From positions 1-64,000 of the forward strand of contig NZ_DASQCC010000266.1 in the NCBI RefSeq assembly GCF_035634895.1: a stretch of 64,000 nt of DNA, read 5' to 3'. This DNA is from Actinophytocola sp035634895 (GTDB lineage Bacteria > Actinomycetota > Actinomycetes > Mycobacteriales > Pseudonocardiaceae). The notes below the pieces were generated by a model. The model ran no database searches and was not told the origin of the DNA. It saw only the letters and a list, made by a program, of their open reading frames with translations. Position 1 is the first letter of the stretch; each line of letters opens with the position of its first letter. Positions 23,139-31,152 of this stretch are shown here, in pieces. The position numbers and the translations under genes were made by a program.

Positions 23139-24002
23139 TTAGTCGGCCAGGATCTCGTCGAGCACGTGTCGGGAGTTGTCGGCCAGCGCCGGGTTGGTGT
23201 GCCGGTAGTACGGCAGCTGGATGATCGAGATCGACAGCGCCCAGGCCCGACCGCGGCGCCAGGTGTCGTCGTCGACCCCGAGCGCCGCCCGGAAGGCGGG
23301 CCGGGCGGACGCCGGCAGCAGGTTCCAGGCCACGATCAGGTCCACGGTCGGGTCGCCGGCACCGGCCGCACCCCAGTCGATCACGGCGGTGAGGCGGCCG
23401 TCCCGGACCAGCAGGTTGCCGGGCGAGAGGTCGGTGTGCGCCCAGGCCGGCGGACCGTCCCACGGCGGGATGCGCAGGGCGTCGGCCCAGATCGCGGCGA
23501 CGGCGGCGGTGTCGACGAGGCCGTCCGAGGCGGCGATGGCGGCCCGGGTGGGCGCGTCGCGGGTGGCCAGGGGCACCCCGCGGCCGGACCTCGGCGCGCT
23601 CGTCGGGTCGACCGAGCGCAGCGCGGTGATGAACGCCGCGAGGTCGAGGGCCAGCTCGGGCGACGTGTCGCCGACGGTGGGGTTCGTGCCGGGCAGCCAC
23701 GGGCAGACGGTCCACGGATAGGGGTACTCGCCGGTGGGCTCGCCGACGCCGACCGGCGCCGGGACCGCGACGGGCAGGTGGGGCGCGAGCCGGGGCACCC
23801 AGGTCCGTTCGAGGTCGACGTTCCCGGCCGCGCCGGCGATACGGGGCAGCCGCACGGCGAGGTCGTCGCCGAGGCGGAGCATGGCGTTGTCGGTGCCCGA
23901 CGAGGTGACGGGCTCGATGGTCAGGCCGGCCCACGCCGGGAACCGTCCGGCGACCAGCCGCCGCACGAGCCCGAGGTCGATGTCCGCCTCGTCCGCATGC
24001 AT
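23139..24002 (-). CDS. Aminoglycoside phosphotransferase-family kinase
   Basis: The 287-aa protein starts at ATG 24002 (VR-M-HADEADIDLGLVRRLV); the longer frame extends into non-coding DNA. Kinase motifs are: nucleotide-binding strands TSSGTDNAMLRLGDDLAVRL, catalytic HTDLSPGNLLV (HxDxxxxN) and metal-binding VIDWGAAGAGDP. Such APH-family proteins phosphorylate small molecules (aminoglycosides, macrolides, choline, homoserine). This subgroup is common in actinomycetes, and real antibiotic resistance is only one possibility. No neighbour indicates a substrate. Confidence 0.87.
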   Translation of the reverse strand: MHADEADIDLGLVRRLVAGRFPAWAGLTIEPVTSSGTDNAMLRLGDDLAVRLPRIAGAAGNVDLERTWVPRLAPHLPVAVPAPVGVGEPTGEYPYPWTVCPWLPGTNPTVGDTSPELALDLAAFITALRSVDPTSAPRSGRGVPLATRDAPTRAAIAASDGLVDTAAVAAIWADALRIPPWDGPPAWAHTDLSPGNLLVRDGRLTAVIDWGAAGAGDPTVDLIVAWNLLPASARPAFRAALGVDDDTWRRGRAWALSISIIQLPYYRHTNPALADNSRHVLDEILAD

Positions 24003-24391
24003 CCTCACGCCGACGATCGTCCGTGGACGGTCAAGCGAGTATCCGCCGGATGGGCCGGAGAACAGGAACGGGTGCGGGCCGGCCGGACTTGGAGAGTTGG
24101 AAGGGAGTTTCCCTAAGGACGGCCGACCCAATGGCCAGGCTAATCACCGGCTATCTCGGGTTCAAGCTGGATGACCCCATGGTGTTATCCCCGCGCAGAT
24201 CGGTTACGGAATCGGTGGTTCCGCCGGCAACCGGGGGCACCAATCAGGTGAAACTCACCGTGCCACACCGAGGATCGGGAACCTCACGGGTTCGCGTGGC
24301 CTTTCGCGGACCGGCCCGGCCGGCGACTGGGGAACTTGCATTGAAGACGTTCCCTGAATGCCTTGCGGACGTTCCTTATGGGGCGGATTCG
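24003..24391. other. Gene-free stretch upstream of the kinase gene
   Basis: About 390 bp between the cutC stop and the kinase start has no frame with coding bias; third-position GC is not elevated in any frame. It holds two similar short blocks, GACGTTCCCTGAATG and GGACGTTCCTTATGG (around 24340-24380), and several short self-complementary stretches. It is a long 5' region for the minus-strand kinase gene and might contain an RNA regulator, but I recognise no known riboswitch. Confidence 0.5.
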
Positions 24392-25105
24392 CTAATGTCG
24401 GAAAATCCCGCAGAGAGCCTCCACCTCGACCGGGTCCGTCTCGAAGTGGTCGCTTCCGGCCGGCACGCCGACGCCCGCGTACGACACGTCCCCGGTGAGC
24501 GCGGAGCCGACCGGCCGGCGGGGCGCCGCATGCAGGTCACGGACGCCGGTCACCTCGGCGACCTCGGCTGCGTTGGCGGCCCGCACCCCGCCGCAGGCCA
24601 TCACGTCGACCGCCGTCCGACCAGCTAGCTCCCGGATCAGCGGCGCGCCGGCGAGCGCGGACCGGCGCCGGCCGGAGGTCAGCACACGCGTGAAACCCAG
24701 CTCTGCCAACCGGTCCAGGGCACGCCGGGAGTCGGCGCTGACGTCGATGGCGCGGTGGAAGGTGGTCGCCAGGTCGCCGGCGGCCTCGACGAACGCGGCG
24801 CACGCGTCGTGGACCTCGCCCTCCGTGGTCAGCGCACCGACCACGACCCCGGTGGCGCCATGCTTTCGAGCGGTTTCGATGTCCCGGACGATCACGTCCA
24901 GCTCGTCTCGGGCATAGGCGAAGTCACCCGGCCGGGGCCGGACCAGGACGTGCACCTCGATCAGCTCGGCGGCGGCCTCGATGAGCCCGACGCTCGGCGT
25001 CAGCCCGCCGTCGGACAGTCCGGCGCACAGCTCGACCCGCGCCGTGCCCGCGGCCGCCGCGGCCCGCACCCCCTGCGGCGACTCGACACTGATCTCGATC
25101 CTCAT
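24392..25105 (-). CDS. cutC: CutC family protein
   Basis: The 237-aa TIM-barrel protein carries the CutC hallmark ARVELCAGLSDGGLTPSVGLI near the N-terminus, followed by HVLVRPRPGDFAY, VVVGALTTEGEVHD, TFHRAID and RVLTSGRRRSA. CutC was named for copper tolerance in E. coli, but its biochemical function is not established and later work ties the phenotype to neighbouring regulation. ATG 25105. It converges with nothing; the AraC gene lies 42 bp upstream in the same direction. Confidence 0.93.
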   Translation of the reverse strand: MRIEISVESPQGVRAAAAAGTARVELCAGLSDGGLTPSVGLIEAAAELIEVHVLVRPRPGDFAYARDELDVIVRDIETARKHGATGVVVGALTTEGEVHDACAAFVEAAGDLATTFHRAIDVSADSRRALDRLAELGFTRVLTSGRRRSALAGAPLIRELAGRTAVDVMACGGVRAANAAEVAEVTGVRDLHAAPRRPVGSALTGDVSYAGVGVPAGSDHFETDPVEVEALCGIFRH

Positions 25106-25147
25106 CGCACCCCGTTCAGCACCAAGTGATCACTCCGCAAGCTCCGT

Positions 25148-25888
25148 TCAGTACCGCTCCGCATACCACGTCGGTGGCTCGCCGAACATGCTCTTGAAGT
25201 CGCGGATGAAGTGGCCCTGGTCGGCGTAGCCGAGGTCGGACGCGAGCGCCGCCCAGTCGATCTCGCCGCCGGCCGCCATCCGCTCGGTCACCTCGTGCAG
25301 GCGGTAGCGGCGGATCACCCACTTGGGTCCGATGCCGACATAGTCCGCGAACAGCCGCTGCAGGCCGCGCACGCTGACGCCCAGTTCGCCGGCAAGCGTC
25401 TCGACCCTGGTCAGCGCCGGGTTGGCGGCGATCAGCCCGACCGCGCCGGCGGCCTCGGCCGTCCGCGGGTCGGCTTCCGGCAGGCGTGCGAGCAGGAACT
25501 CCTCCACGGTGTCCCGGTCGGCCCGGGCGGGCGCCGCCCCGAACACCTCGGTCACCGGCACGACCCGGTCGGTGATGGACGAGACCGGCGCGCCGAGGAA
25601 CGGCCGGAAGCAGCCGGGCCGGACCGCGACACCGAACACGTGGTCGGTGCCCTCGAGGACCCTGACCTGGAAGCCGCTGACCACGCCGTTGACGGCCGCG
25701 TGACCGTCGCCGAAGGACAGGTGCACGTTCGGGTACGGCACGATCTTCTGGTGGTAGGGCTCCGCGTAGTCCCAGTGGGCCTCCCAGTACCGCTCGACCC
25801 ACGGCGCCAGCTCGGGCGCGGGCTCGTGGCGCGCGTGCCGCTGGTACCTGGTCCACGCGCCTCGCAGCTCACGCACATCCCGCCCCAC
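25148..25888 (-). CDS. AraC-family transcriptional regulator
   Basis: The 246-aa protein has an N-terminal sensory domain of the DUF6597 type (LAPWVERYWEAHWDYAEPYH, PYPNVHLSFGDG, GVAVRPGCFRPFLGAP) and a C-terminal double HTH: VETLAGELGVSVRGLQRLFA, then WAALASDLGYADQGHFIRDF and KSMFGEPPTWY. The second HTH is the AraC consensus. It diverges from the DinB-like gene with 66 bp between, and is the likely controller of that gene. ATG/GTG start choice at 25888 fits the MGRDVRELRG N-terminus. Confidence 0.9.
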   Translation of the reverse strand: MGRDVRELRGAWTRYQRHARHEPAPELAPWVERYWEAHWDYAEPYHQKIVPYPNVHLSFGDGHAAVNGVVSGFQVRVLEGTDHVFGVAVRPGCFRPFLGAPVSSITDRVVPVTEVFGAAPARADRDTVEEFLLARLPEADPRTAEAAGAVGLIAANPALTRVETLAGELGVSVRGLQRLFADYVGIGPKWVIRRYRLHEVTERMAAGGEIDWAALASDLGYADQGHFIRDFKSMFGEPPTWYAERY

Positions 25889-25954
25889 GGCGACGAGTCT
25901 AGGCGTCGCGTTTCTTCAATACCCCTCGCCGGCCGCCTGCCTAGCCTCGCCGGC

Positions 25955-26539
25955 ATGTCACACCTGTCTGACGCGGCCGGGGCCATGGCCGCGACCGTCC
26001 GCGACATCACCGCCGACATCACCGCCGACCAGCTCGCCGATCCGACGCCGTGCACGGAGTTCGACGTGCGGAAGCTGCTCAACCACCTGCTGTTCTGGGG
26101 CCCGTCGATGGCCGGGGCGGGCCGCAAGGAGGTCGTGCCGCGACCCGCCGCCGCGGAGTCCGACGTGGACCTGACGACCGGCGACTGGCGCGGCGACCTG
26201 CTCGCGGTGCTCGACCGCATCGACTCGTCGTGGGCGCCGGCGAGCGCCTGGGAGGGGATGACGAGCATGGCCGGCCCCGAGATGCCCGCGTCGATCCTGG
26301 GCGACATGATCGTCGGCGAGCTGGTCGTGCACGGCTGGGACCTCGCGGCCGCGACCGGTCAACGGCTCGACCTGCCGGCGTCCCTGCTGACGCACCTGGC
26401 GGCCACGACCCCGGCGGCCGCGGAACAGGCCCGGGCGATGGGCCTGTTCGGGCCGGAGGTCACGGTGTCGGCGGACGCGCCCGCCCTTGACCGGATCCTT
26501 GGCCTGACCGGCCGCGACCCGGCGTGGCCCAAGATGTGA
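25955..26539 (+). CDS. TIGR03086-type mycothiol-dependent metalloenzyme
   Basis: The 194-aa protein is a DinB/MDMPI-fold member: CTEFDVRKLLNHLLFWGPSM has the first His, and VGELVVHGWDLAAATGQRL the second His (HxWDLA), both zinc-binding in the mycothiol-dependent maleylpyruvate isomerase family. TIGR03086 proteins are restricted to actinobacteria and are thought to use mycothiol. The substrate is unknown. The start at ATG 25955 follows a TAGCCT -10-like hexamer. Regulated probably by the divergent AraC protein. Confidence 0.87.
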   Translation: MSHLSDAAGAMAATVRDITADITADQLADPTPCTEFDVRKLLNHLLFWGPSMAGAGRKEVVPRPAAAESDVDLTTGDWRGDLLAVLDRIDSSWAPASAWEGMTSMAGPEMPASILGDMIVGELVVHGWDLAAATGQRLDLPASLLTHLAATTPAAAEQARAMGLFGPEVTVSADAPALDRILGLTGRDPAWPKM

Positions 26540-26562
26540 CGCCAGTCACTTTTTGCGTGAGC

Positions 26563-26590
26563 TGTCGAAGCGTGGTGCGGTGGCCTCGAC
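26563..26590 (+). promoter_or_regulatory. ECF42-type promoter
   Basis: TGTCGA (26563-26568) followed after 18 bp by CGA in TCGAC (26586-26590) matches the bipartite motif described for ECF42 sigma factors (TGTCGA in -35, CGA in -10). It lies 55 bp upstream of the DGPF gene, so the operon is probably autoregulated by its own sigma factor. Confidence 0.65.
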
Positions 26591-26645
26591 GTCCCGGCCG
26601 ACAACATCATCAGCCGCCATCATCACTCGTTTCGAGGAGACAGCC

Positions 26646-27056
26646 GTGAAGTACATGATCCTGCACTACGCCTCGCAGGCCGACTACGACGCGATGGCCG
26701 GCAAGGACGGCCCGGCCGGGCCCGCGTGGAAGCCGGAGGAGGTCGCCGCGATGGGTGAGTTCATGGGCAAGCTGATGAACGATCTGGTCGAGTCCGGTGA
26801 GTTCGTCGACGCGGTCGGGCTGGCCGCGCCGGTGCACACCCGCCGCGTCAGCCCGGGGAACGTGGTGACCGACGGCCCGTACGCCGAGACCGCCGAGGTG
26901 CTCGCCGGTTACACGATCGTGGACTGCGCGAGCTTCGACCGCGCGACCGAGATCGTCGCGCGGCTGGTCGACACCCCGGCGCCGGAGCACGTGCGGGCCC
27001 GCGGGTACGCCGACATCCGGCCGCTGATGAGCGGCCTGGAGGAGATCTCGGGATGA
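26646..27056 (+). CDS. DGPF/YCII-domain protein, ECF42 partner
   Basis: The 136-aa protein starts at GTG 26646 with GAGGAGA 5 nt upstream. It begins with the YCII fold (KYMILHYASQADYDAMAG), and carries the DGPF motif as VVTDGPYAETAEVLAGYTIV. ECF42 sigma factor genes are almost always accompanied by one or several DGPF genes, whose role is unknown; they may be enzymes or ligand sensors. The ATGA overlap with the sigma gene shows coupling, and the operon promoter fits ECF42 recognition. Confidence 0.9.
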   Translation: MKYMILHYASQADYDAMAGKDGPAGPAWKPEEVAAMGEFMGKLMNDLVESGEFVDAVGLAAPVHTRRVSPGNVVTDGPYAETAEVLAGYTIVDCASFDRATEIVARLVDTPAPEHVRARGYADIRPLMSGLEEISG

Positions 27057-28255
27057 CCGCCGGGCTGGAGGGCCTGCTGCGCGCACTGGCGCCGCAGGCC
27101 CTCGGCGCGGTGGTCCGCCGCTACGGGCATTTCGACACGGCCGAGGACGCCGTGCAGGAGGCCATGATCGCGGCCGCTTCGCAGTGGCCCCGCGACGGGC
27201 TGCCGGACGATCCGAAGGCGTGGCTGATCGCGGTGACGGCGCGCCGGCTGACCGACCTGCTGCGTGCCGAGCAGGCCAGGCAGCGCCGGGAGAGCACGTG
27301 GACGCTGCCGGCGGCCGCGCCGGTGGAGGACGCCGACGACACGCTGATCCTGCTGTTCATGTGCTGCCACCCGGCGTTGCCGCCCGAGCAGCAGATCGCA
27401 CTGACGCTGCGGTCGGTCGGCGGCCTGACGACTCAGGAGATCGCGCGGGCGTTCCTGGTGCCGGAGGCCACGATGGCCCAGCGGATCAGCCGCGCCAAAC
27501 AGCGGGTGAGGGCGAGCGGAGTGCCGTTCCGGCTGCCACTGGACCGGACGTCGCGGCTGGCCGCGGTGCTGCGTGTGCTGTACCTGATCTTCACCGAGGG
27601 CTACGCGAGCACGGCCGGGCCGCACGCGTACCGGGCCGAGCTGTCCACCGAGGCGACACGCCTGACCCGTGTGGTCCACCGGCTCGTACCGCGCGACGGC
27701 GAGGTGACCGGCCTGCTGGCCCTGATGCTGCTGACCGACGCCCGCCGCGCCGCCCGGGTGGGCTCGGACGGCGCACTGGTCCCGCTGGAGTCGCAGGACA
27801 GGTCGCTGTGGCGCCAGGACATGATCGAGGAGGGAACCCACCTGGTGACCGCGGCCATGTCGGCCGGTCCGTCCGGGCCCTACCAGCTCCAGGCCGCGAT
27901 AGCCGCCCTGCACGACGAGGCCCCGACGCCCGCAGACACGGACTGGCCGCAGATCGAGGCGCTGTACGGGGTGCTGCTGGCGATGGCCCCGAACCCGATG
28001 ACGGCCCTGAACCACGCGGTGGCGGTGGCCATGGCACGCGGCCCGGGCCCGGCGCTGGACCTGGTGTCCGCGCTGGCCGAGGACAGGCGCCTCGCGGCGC
28101 ACCACCGCCTGCACGCCGTGCGCGCCCACCTGCTGGAGATGTCCGGGGACGCCGTGGGCGCGCTTGCCGCGTACCAGCAGGCCGCCCGGCTCACCCGGTC
28201 GCTCCCCGAGCAGCGCTACCTGAACACGAAGGCGGCGGCACTCGCCCAGCGCTGA
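27053..28255 (+). CDS. ECF42-family RNA polymerase sigma factor
   Basis: The 400-aa protein has sigma region 2 (VVRRYGHFDTAEDAVQEAMI, WPRDGLPDDPKAWLIAVTAR), region 4 (LPPEQQIALTLRSVGGLTTQ, EIARAFLVPEATMAQRISRA), and then a ~200-residue C-terminal extension with TPR-like helices (FTEGYASTAGPHAYRAELST, EARLTRVVHRLVP, DWPQIEALYGVLLAM). The extension is the mark of the ECF42 group and is required for activity in Streptomyces. There is no anti-sigma gene; control probably involves the DGPF partner. Confidence 0.92.
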   Translation: MTAGLEGLLRALAPQALGAVVRRYGHFDTAEDAVQEAMIAAASQWPRDGLPDDPKAWLIAVTARRLTDLLRAEQARQRRESTWTLPAAAPVEDADDTLILLFMCCHPALPPEQQIALTLRSVGGLTTQEIARAFLVPEATMAQRISRAKQRVRASGVPFRLPLDRTSRLAAVLRVLYLIFTEGYASTAGPHAYRAELSTEATRLTRVVHRLVPRDGEVTGLLALMLLTDARRAARVGSDGALVPLESQDRSLWRQDMIEEGTHLVTAAMSAGPSGPYQLQAAIAALHDEAPTPADTDWPQIEALYGVLLAMAPNPMTALNHAVAVAMARGPGPALDLVSALAEDRRLAAHHRLHAVRAHLLEMSGDAVGALAAYQQAARLTRSLPEQRYLNTKAAALAQR

Positions 28256-28294
28256 GCACACCACCACGAACGCCGGGCGTGGGTGCCAGTGCGA

Positions 28295-28329
28295 TGTCCA
28301 CCAACGTTCGCCGGGTCTATCGGTGGACA
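28295..28329. terminator. Bidirectional hairpin between convergent sigma genes
   Basis: TGTCCACC (28295-28302) pairs with GGTGGACA (28322-28329) around a 19-nt loop. It lies between the ECF42 and ECF41 gene ends and can terminate both. Confidence 0.55.
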
Positions 28330-28334
28330 CCGCG

Positions 28335-29213
28335 CTAGACGAAGTCGATGTCCATCCTCGCCAGCTCGTCCGGGTCGGCGACCAGGTCGATGGCCGCGAC
28401 GCGCTCGCCGGCGAACGTGAAGCGGAACGCGACGCGGATCGTACCGGCCTTCGCCCAGACCAGGCCCGGGATGCCGTCGAGCAGGGCCGGGCGGGCGGCC
28501 TGGGCACGGCCGGCGAACATGCCGGCGACGGCCCGAGCGCCCTCGGCGACTCCCTCGGGCGACCGGGCGACGGCCGCGGGGTCGAGAAGGGCCACCAGTG
28601 CCTCGAAGTCACCGTCCCGGGAGGCGGCAAGGAACGCACGCACGACCTCCTGCCGCCGGCCGGTGTCCTCTGTGCCCGCGCCGTCCGTGCCCGCCCCGTC
28701 GGCGCCGGCCCTCTCGGCGCCCCCGCCCGCGGTGCCCCCGCCGCCCCGCACCCGCCGGCGGGCCCGGCTCGCGAGCTGCCGGGTGGTCACCGGCGTGCGG
28801 TCGATGATCGGGGCGATCTCGTCGAACGGCACGCCGAACATGTCGTGCAGGACGAACGCCAGCCGCTCGGCCGGGGTCAGGTTGTCCAGCACGACCAGCA
28901 ACGCCATGCCGACCGAGTCGGCGAGGACCGTCTCCTCCTCGGGACCGCCGTCCGGCGCGACGGACTCCGGCAGCGACTCCACCGGTTCCTCGCGCCGGCC
29001 CCTGGCCTTCAGCATGTTCAGGCACACCCGGGCGACGACCGTCGTCAGCCAGCCGGTCAGGTTGTCCACGTCGCTGGTGTCCGACCTGGACAGGCGCAGC
29101 CACGCCTCCTGCACGGCATCGTCGGCCTCGGCGGCCGAGCCGAGCATCCGGTACGCCACCGACCGCAGATGCGCCCGGTCCGACTCGAACCTCTCGGCCA
29201 GCTGGTCCTGCAT
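28335..29213 (-). CDS. ECF41-family RNA polymerase sigma factor (SigJ-like)
   Basis: The 292-aa protein has region 2 (FESDRAHLRSVAYRMLGSAA, DDAVQEAWLRL, LTGWLTTVVARVCLNMLKAR), region 4 (LTPAERLAFVLHDMFGVPFD, EIAPIIDRTPVTTRQLASRA) and a C-terminal SnoaL-like NTF2 fold (FLAASRDGDFEALVALLDP, ending AIDLVADPDELARMDIDFV). The DPDEL segment corresponds to the NPDKL signature of ECF41, with altered residues. An unusual Gly/Ala/Thr-rich low-complexity linker (about residues 155-185) separates sigma and NTF2 parts. ECF41 normally partners with a COE-type oxidoreductase gene; none is adjacent. Confidence 0.9.
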   Translation of the reverse strand: MQDQLAERFESDRAHLRSVAYRMLGSAAEADDAVQEAWLRLSRSDTSDVDNLTGWLTTVVARVCLNMLKARGRREEPVESLPESVAPDGGPEEETVLADSVGMALLVVLDNLTPAERLAFVLHDMFGVPFDEIAPIIDRTPVTTRQLASRARRRVRGGGGTAGGGAERAGADGAGTDGAGTEDTGRRQEVVRAFLAASRDGDFEALVALLDPAAVARSPEGVAEGARAVAGMFAGRAQAARPALLDGIPGLVWAKAGTIRVAFRFTFAGERVAAIDLVADPDELARMDIDFV

Positions 29214-29248
29214 GTCCCGTCCCTTCGCCGCACACCGTCATAGCACCT

Positions 29249-29275
29249 GACCCGTGCGGGCGCGGGAACGTGACA
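29249..29275 (-). promoter_or_regulatory. ECF41-like promoter upstream of its own gene
   Basis: Read on the minus strand, TGTCACG (29275-29269) and GGTC (29252-29249) are separated by 16 bp. The ECF41 consensus is TGTCACA-N16-CGTC, so this differs by one base in each box. It sits upstream of the ECF41 gene and suggests autoregulation. Confidence 0.5.
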
Positions 29276-30325
29276 TCAGGCGGCGGGGCGGTCCTCCGGC
29301 GAGCGGCGGCGCAGGCGGGCGTCGGTCATCCACGGCGACGACCACGCGCTGTCGACCTGGTACAGGTCCGTGCCGGGCGGGACGATCTCGTCGATCCGGT
29401 CGAGCGTGGCGTCGTCGAGAACCAGGGACGCGCCCTTCAACGTCGCGGTCAGGTGCTCCATCGTGCGCGGGCCGGTGATCACCGACGTGACGGCCGGGTG
29501 CGTGGCCGCGAACGCGACCGCGAGCTCGGGCAGTGTGCGGCCGAGGTCGCCCGCCACCTTGACGAGTTCCTCCACCGCGTCGAGCTTGCGCTGGGTCGCC
29601 GGCAGCGACGGGTCGAACCGCTGCGGCTGCAGCGCCGCGCGGCCGCGGTTCATGTCGATCTCCTGGTCGCGGCGGATCTTCCCGGACAGGAACCCCGCCG
29701 CCAGCGGGCTCCAGGTCAGCACGCCCATGCCCAGCCGCGCGCACGTCGGCAACGCCGAGGTCTCGATTCCCCGTGCCAGCAAGGAGTACGGCGGCTGCTC
29801 GGTGCGGAACCGGTGCAGCCCACGACGTTCCGCGACGTGGTGGGCCTCCACGATGTCCGCCGGCGGGAACGCCGAACTGCCGAACGCGCGGATCTTGCCC
29901 GCCCGCACCAGGTCCGTCAGCACCGAGAGGGTCTCCTCGATGTCGGTCCGGTGGTCCGGGCGGTGGATCTGGTACAGGTCGATCCAGTCCGTCCGCAGCC
30001 GGCGCAGGCTCTGCTCGACCTCGTAGGTGATCCAGCGGCGCGAGTTGCCGCCCCTGTTCGGGCCCTCGCCGAACGGGAAGTGGACCTTCGTGGCGAGCAC
30101 GACGTCGTCCCGCCGCCCCCGCAACGCCTTCCCGACGATCTCCTCGGACTCGCCGGCAGAGTACATGTCGGCCGTGTCGACGAAGTTGATGCCGGCGTCG
30201 AGCGCGGCGTGGATGATCCGGACGCTGTCGTCGTGGTCGGTGTTGCCGATGGCGCCGAACATCATCGTGCCGAGGCAGTGGACACTGACCTCGATGCCGG
30301 TGCCTCCCAGTACGCGATACCGCAA
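29276..30325 (-). CDS. Aldo/keto reductase
   Basis: The 349-aa protein starts at TTG 30325, with AGGGGAGGA a few bases upstream. It is an AKR of the AKR11/YhdN-like class: LGTMMFGAIG, NFVDTADMYSAGESEEIVG (Asp, Tyr), VVLATKVHFP (Lys), DLYQIHRPDH (His), and the NADP-binding region GRTLPELAVAFAATHPAVTS with VITGPRT. It reduces carbonyls with NADPH. The promoter has a MerR-type architecture, implying induction by a thiol- or redox-active ligand. Confidence 0.9.
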   Translation of the reverse strand: MRYRVLGGTGIEVSVHCLGTMMFGAIGNTDHDDSVRIIHAALDAGINFVDTADMYSAGESEEIVGKALRGRRDDVVLATKVHFPFGEGPNRGGNSRRWITYEVEQSLRRLRTDWIDLYQIHRPDHRTDIEETLSVLTDLVRAGKIRAFGSSAFPPADIVEAHHVAERRGLHRFRTEQPPYSLLARGIETSALPTCARLGMGVLTWSPLAAGFLSGKIRRDQEIDMNRGRAALQPQRFDPSLPATQRKLDAVEELVKVAGDLGRTLPELAVAFAATHPAVTSVITGPRTMEHLTATLKGASLVLDDATLDRIDEIVPPGTDLYQVDSAWSSPWMTDARLRRRSPEDRPAA

Positions 30326-30351
30326 GCAATCCTCCCCTTGTCTGGTGTACG

Positions 30352-30382
30352 ACGGTATCGGCTGGAGTTCGCTCCAGGTCAA
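30352..30382 (-). promoter_or_regulatory. MerR-type promoter with 19-bp spacer
   Basis: On the minus strand, TTGACC (30382-30377) and TACCGT (30357-30352) are separated by 19 bp, and the spacer contains the palindrome CTGGAG-CGAA-CTCCAG (30377-30362). An overlong spacer filled with a dyad is the signature of MerR-family activators, which untwist the DNA. No merR gene lies in the immediate surroundings. Confidence 0.75.
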
Positions 30383-30487
30383 GCGTCATGGCGAGTAGTG
30401 AGGTTGATGTTCGCCGCGCTCGCCCCGCGGGGACGCAAACCCTTCCCTGTTGCCAAATCCCTCCTCCGACTCGCTCGTGCTCGCCGC

Positions 30488-31000
30488 CTACCGACCATCG
30501 ACACGGCTGGCGACCAGCGACAACGTGAACCGCAACCGCCGTCCCGTCATGCCCTTCATGGCCGTGACCCCCCACCGATAGCGGTCGACCTCGGCGCATG
30601 CCCGTAACCGCAGGCGATCACCGAGCACGCGAACCTCATCGATCCGCACGTCGAGCGGCTCGGTGCGTCCACGAACCGTGAGCGTCCCGCGCAACACCTG
30701 GTTCGGATCGACACTGTTGGCCACGAACGTGATGTCCGGATGCCGTGCGGTATCGAGGAACTGCGGCGACCGGACCGTCCCGTCGCGAGCGGCAAGCCCG
30801 GTGTCGAGACTTCGGGCGTCGACCGTGGCCCGGACCATGGACGCCTCGACCGGGTCGGCGACGTGCACCACGCCTTCCCGCAGGGCGAACGTGCCGCGCA
30901 CCGGCGCGAGCCCGAAGAAGTGCCGCGTGACGAACTCGATCGTCGACTCGCTGGGTTCGATGCGGTAGGCGCCCAGGGCGGGAGCTTCGATGGCGATCAT
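30488..31000 (-). CDS. YceI-family lipid-binding protein
   Basis: The 170-aa protein starts at ATG 31000 with AAGGGA upstream. It is a YceI lipocalin-like barrel: GAYRIEPSESTIEFVTRHFF, GLAPVRGTFALREGVVHVAD, SMVRATVDARSLDTG, RSPQFLDTARHPDITF and the final LSLVASRVDGR strand. No signal peptide is present, so this is a cytoplasmic member, as is usual in actinobacteria. Members bind polyprenoid-like lipids. It is divergent from the histidine kinase gene. Confidence 0.9.
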   Translation of the reverse strand: MIAIEAPALGAYRIEPSESTIEFVTRHFFGLAPVRGTFALREGVVHVADPVEASMVRATVDARSLDTGLAARDGTVRSPQFLDTARHPDITFVANSVDPNQVLRGTLTVRGRTEPLDVRIDEVRVLGDRLRLRACAEVDRYRWGVTAMKGMTGRRLRFTLSLVASRVDGR

Positions 31001-31152
31001 GACAGTGGTCCCTTCGTGGTCAGCTGAGGATTCCTGGTTGGTCATGGGCAAGCTTGGCCGTGGACCGCGGGTGGCGGCATCGGCCGAGCGTCGAGAGTGA
31101 ATTCGACTTTGGTCGATGGTCGGTCGGGCGCCCGGCTCGTACGCTCGTTTCC

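Noticed and set aside
21841..23934. 697-residue minus-strand frame
   Set aside because: Only its last 187 codons are a gene; the rest runs antisense or out of phase through the enoyl-CoA hydratase and kinase genes.
24023..24628. Plus-strand open frame of 201 aa over the gene-free stretch
   Set aside because: No coding bias, and its 3' half is antisense of cutC.
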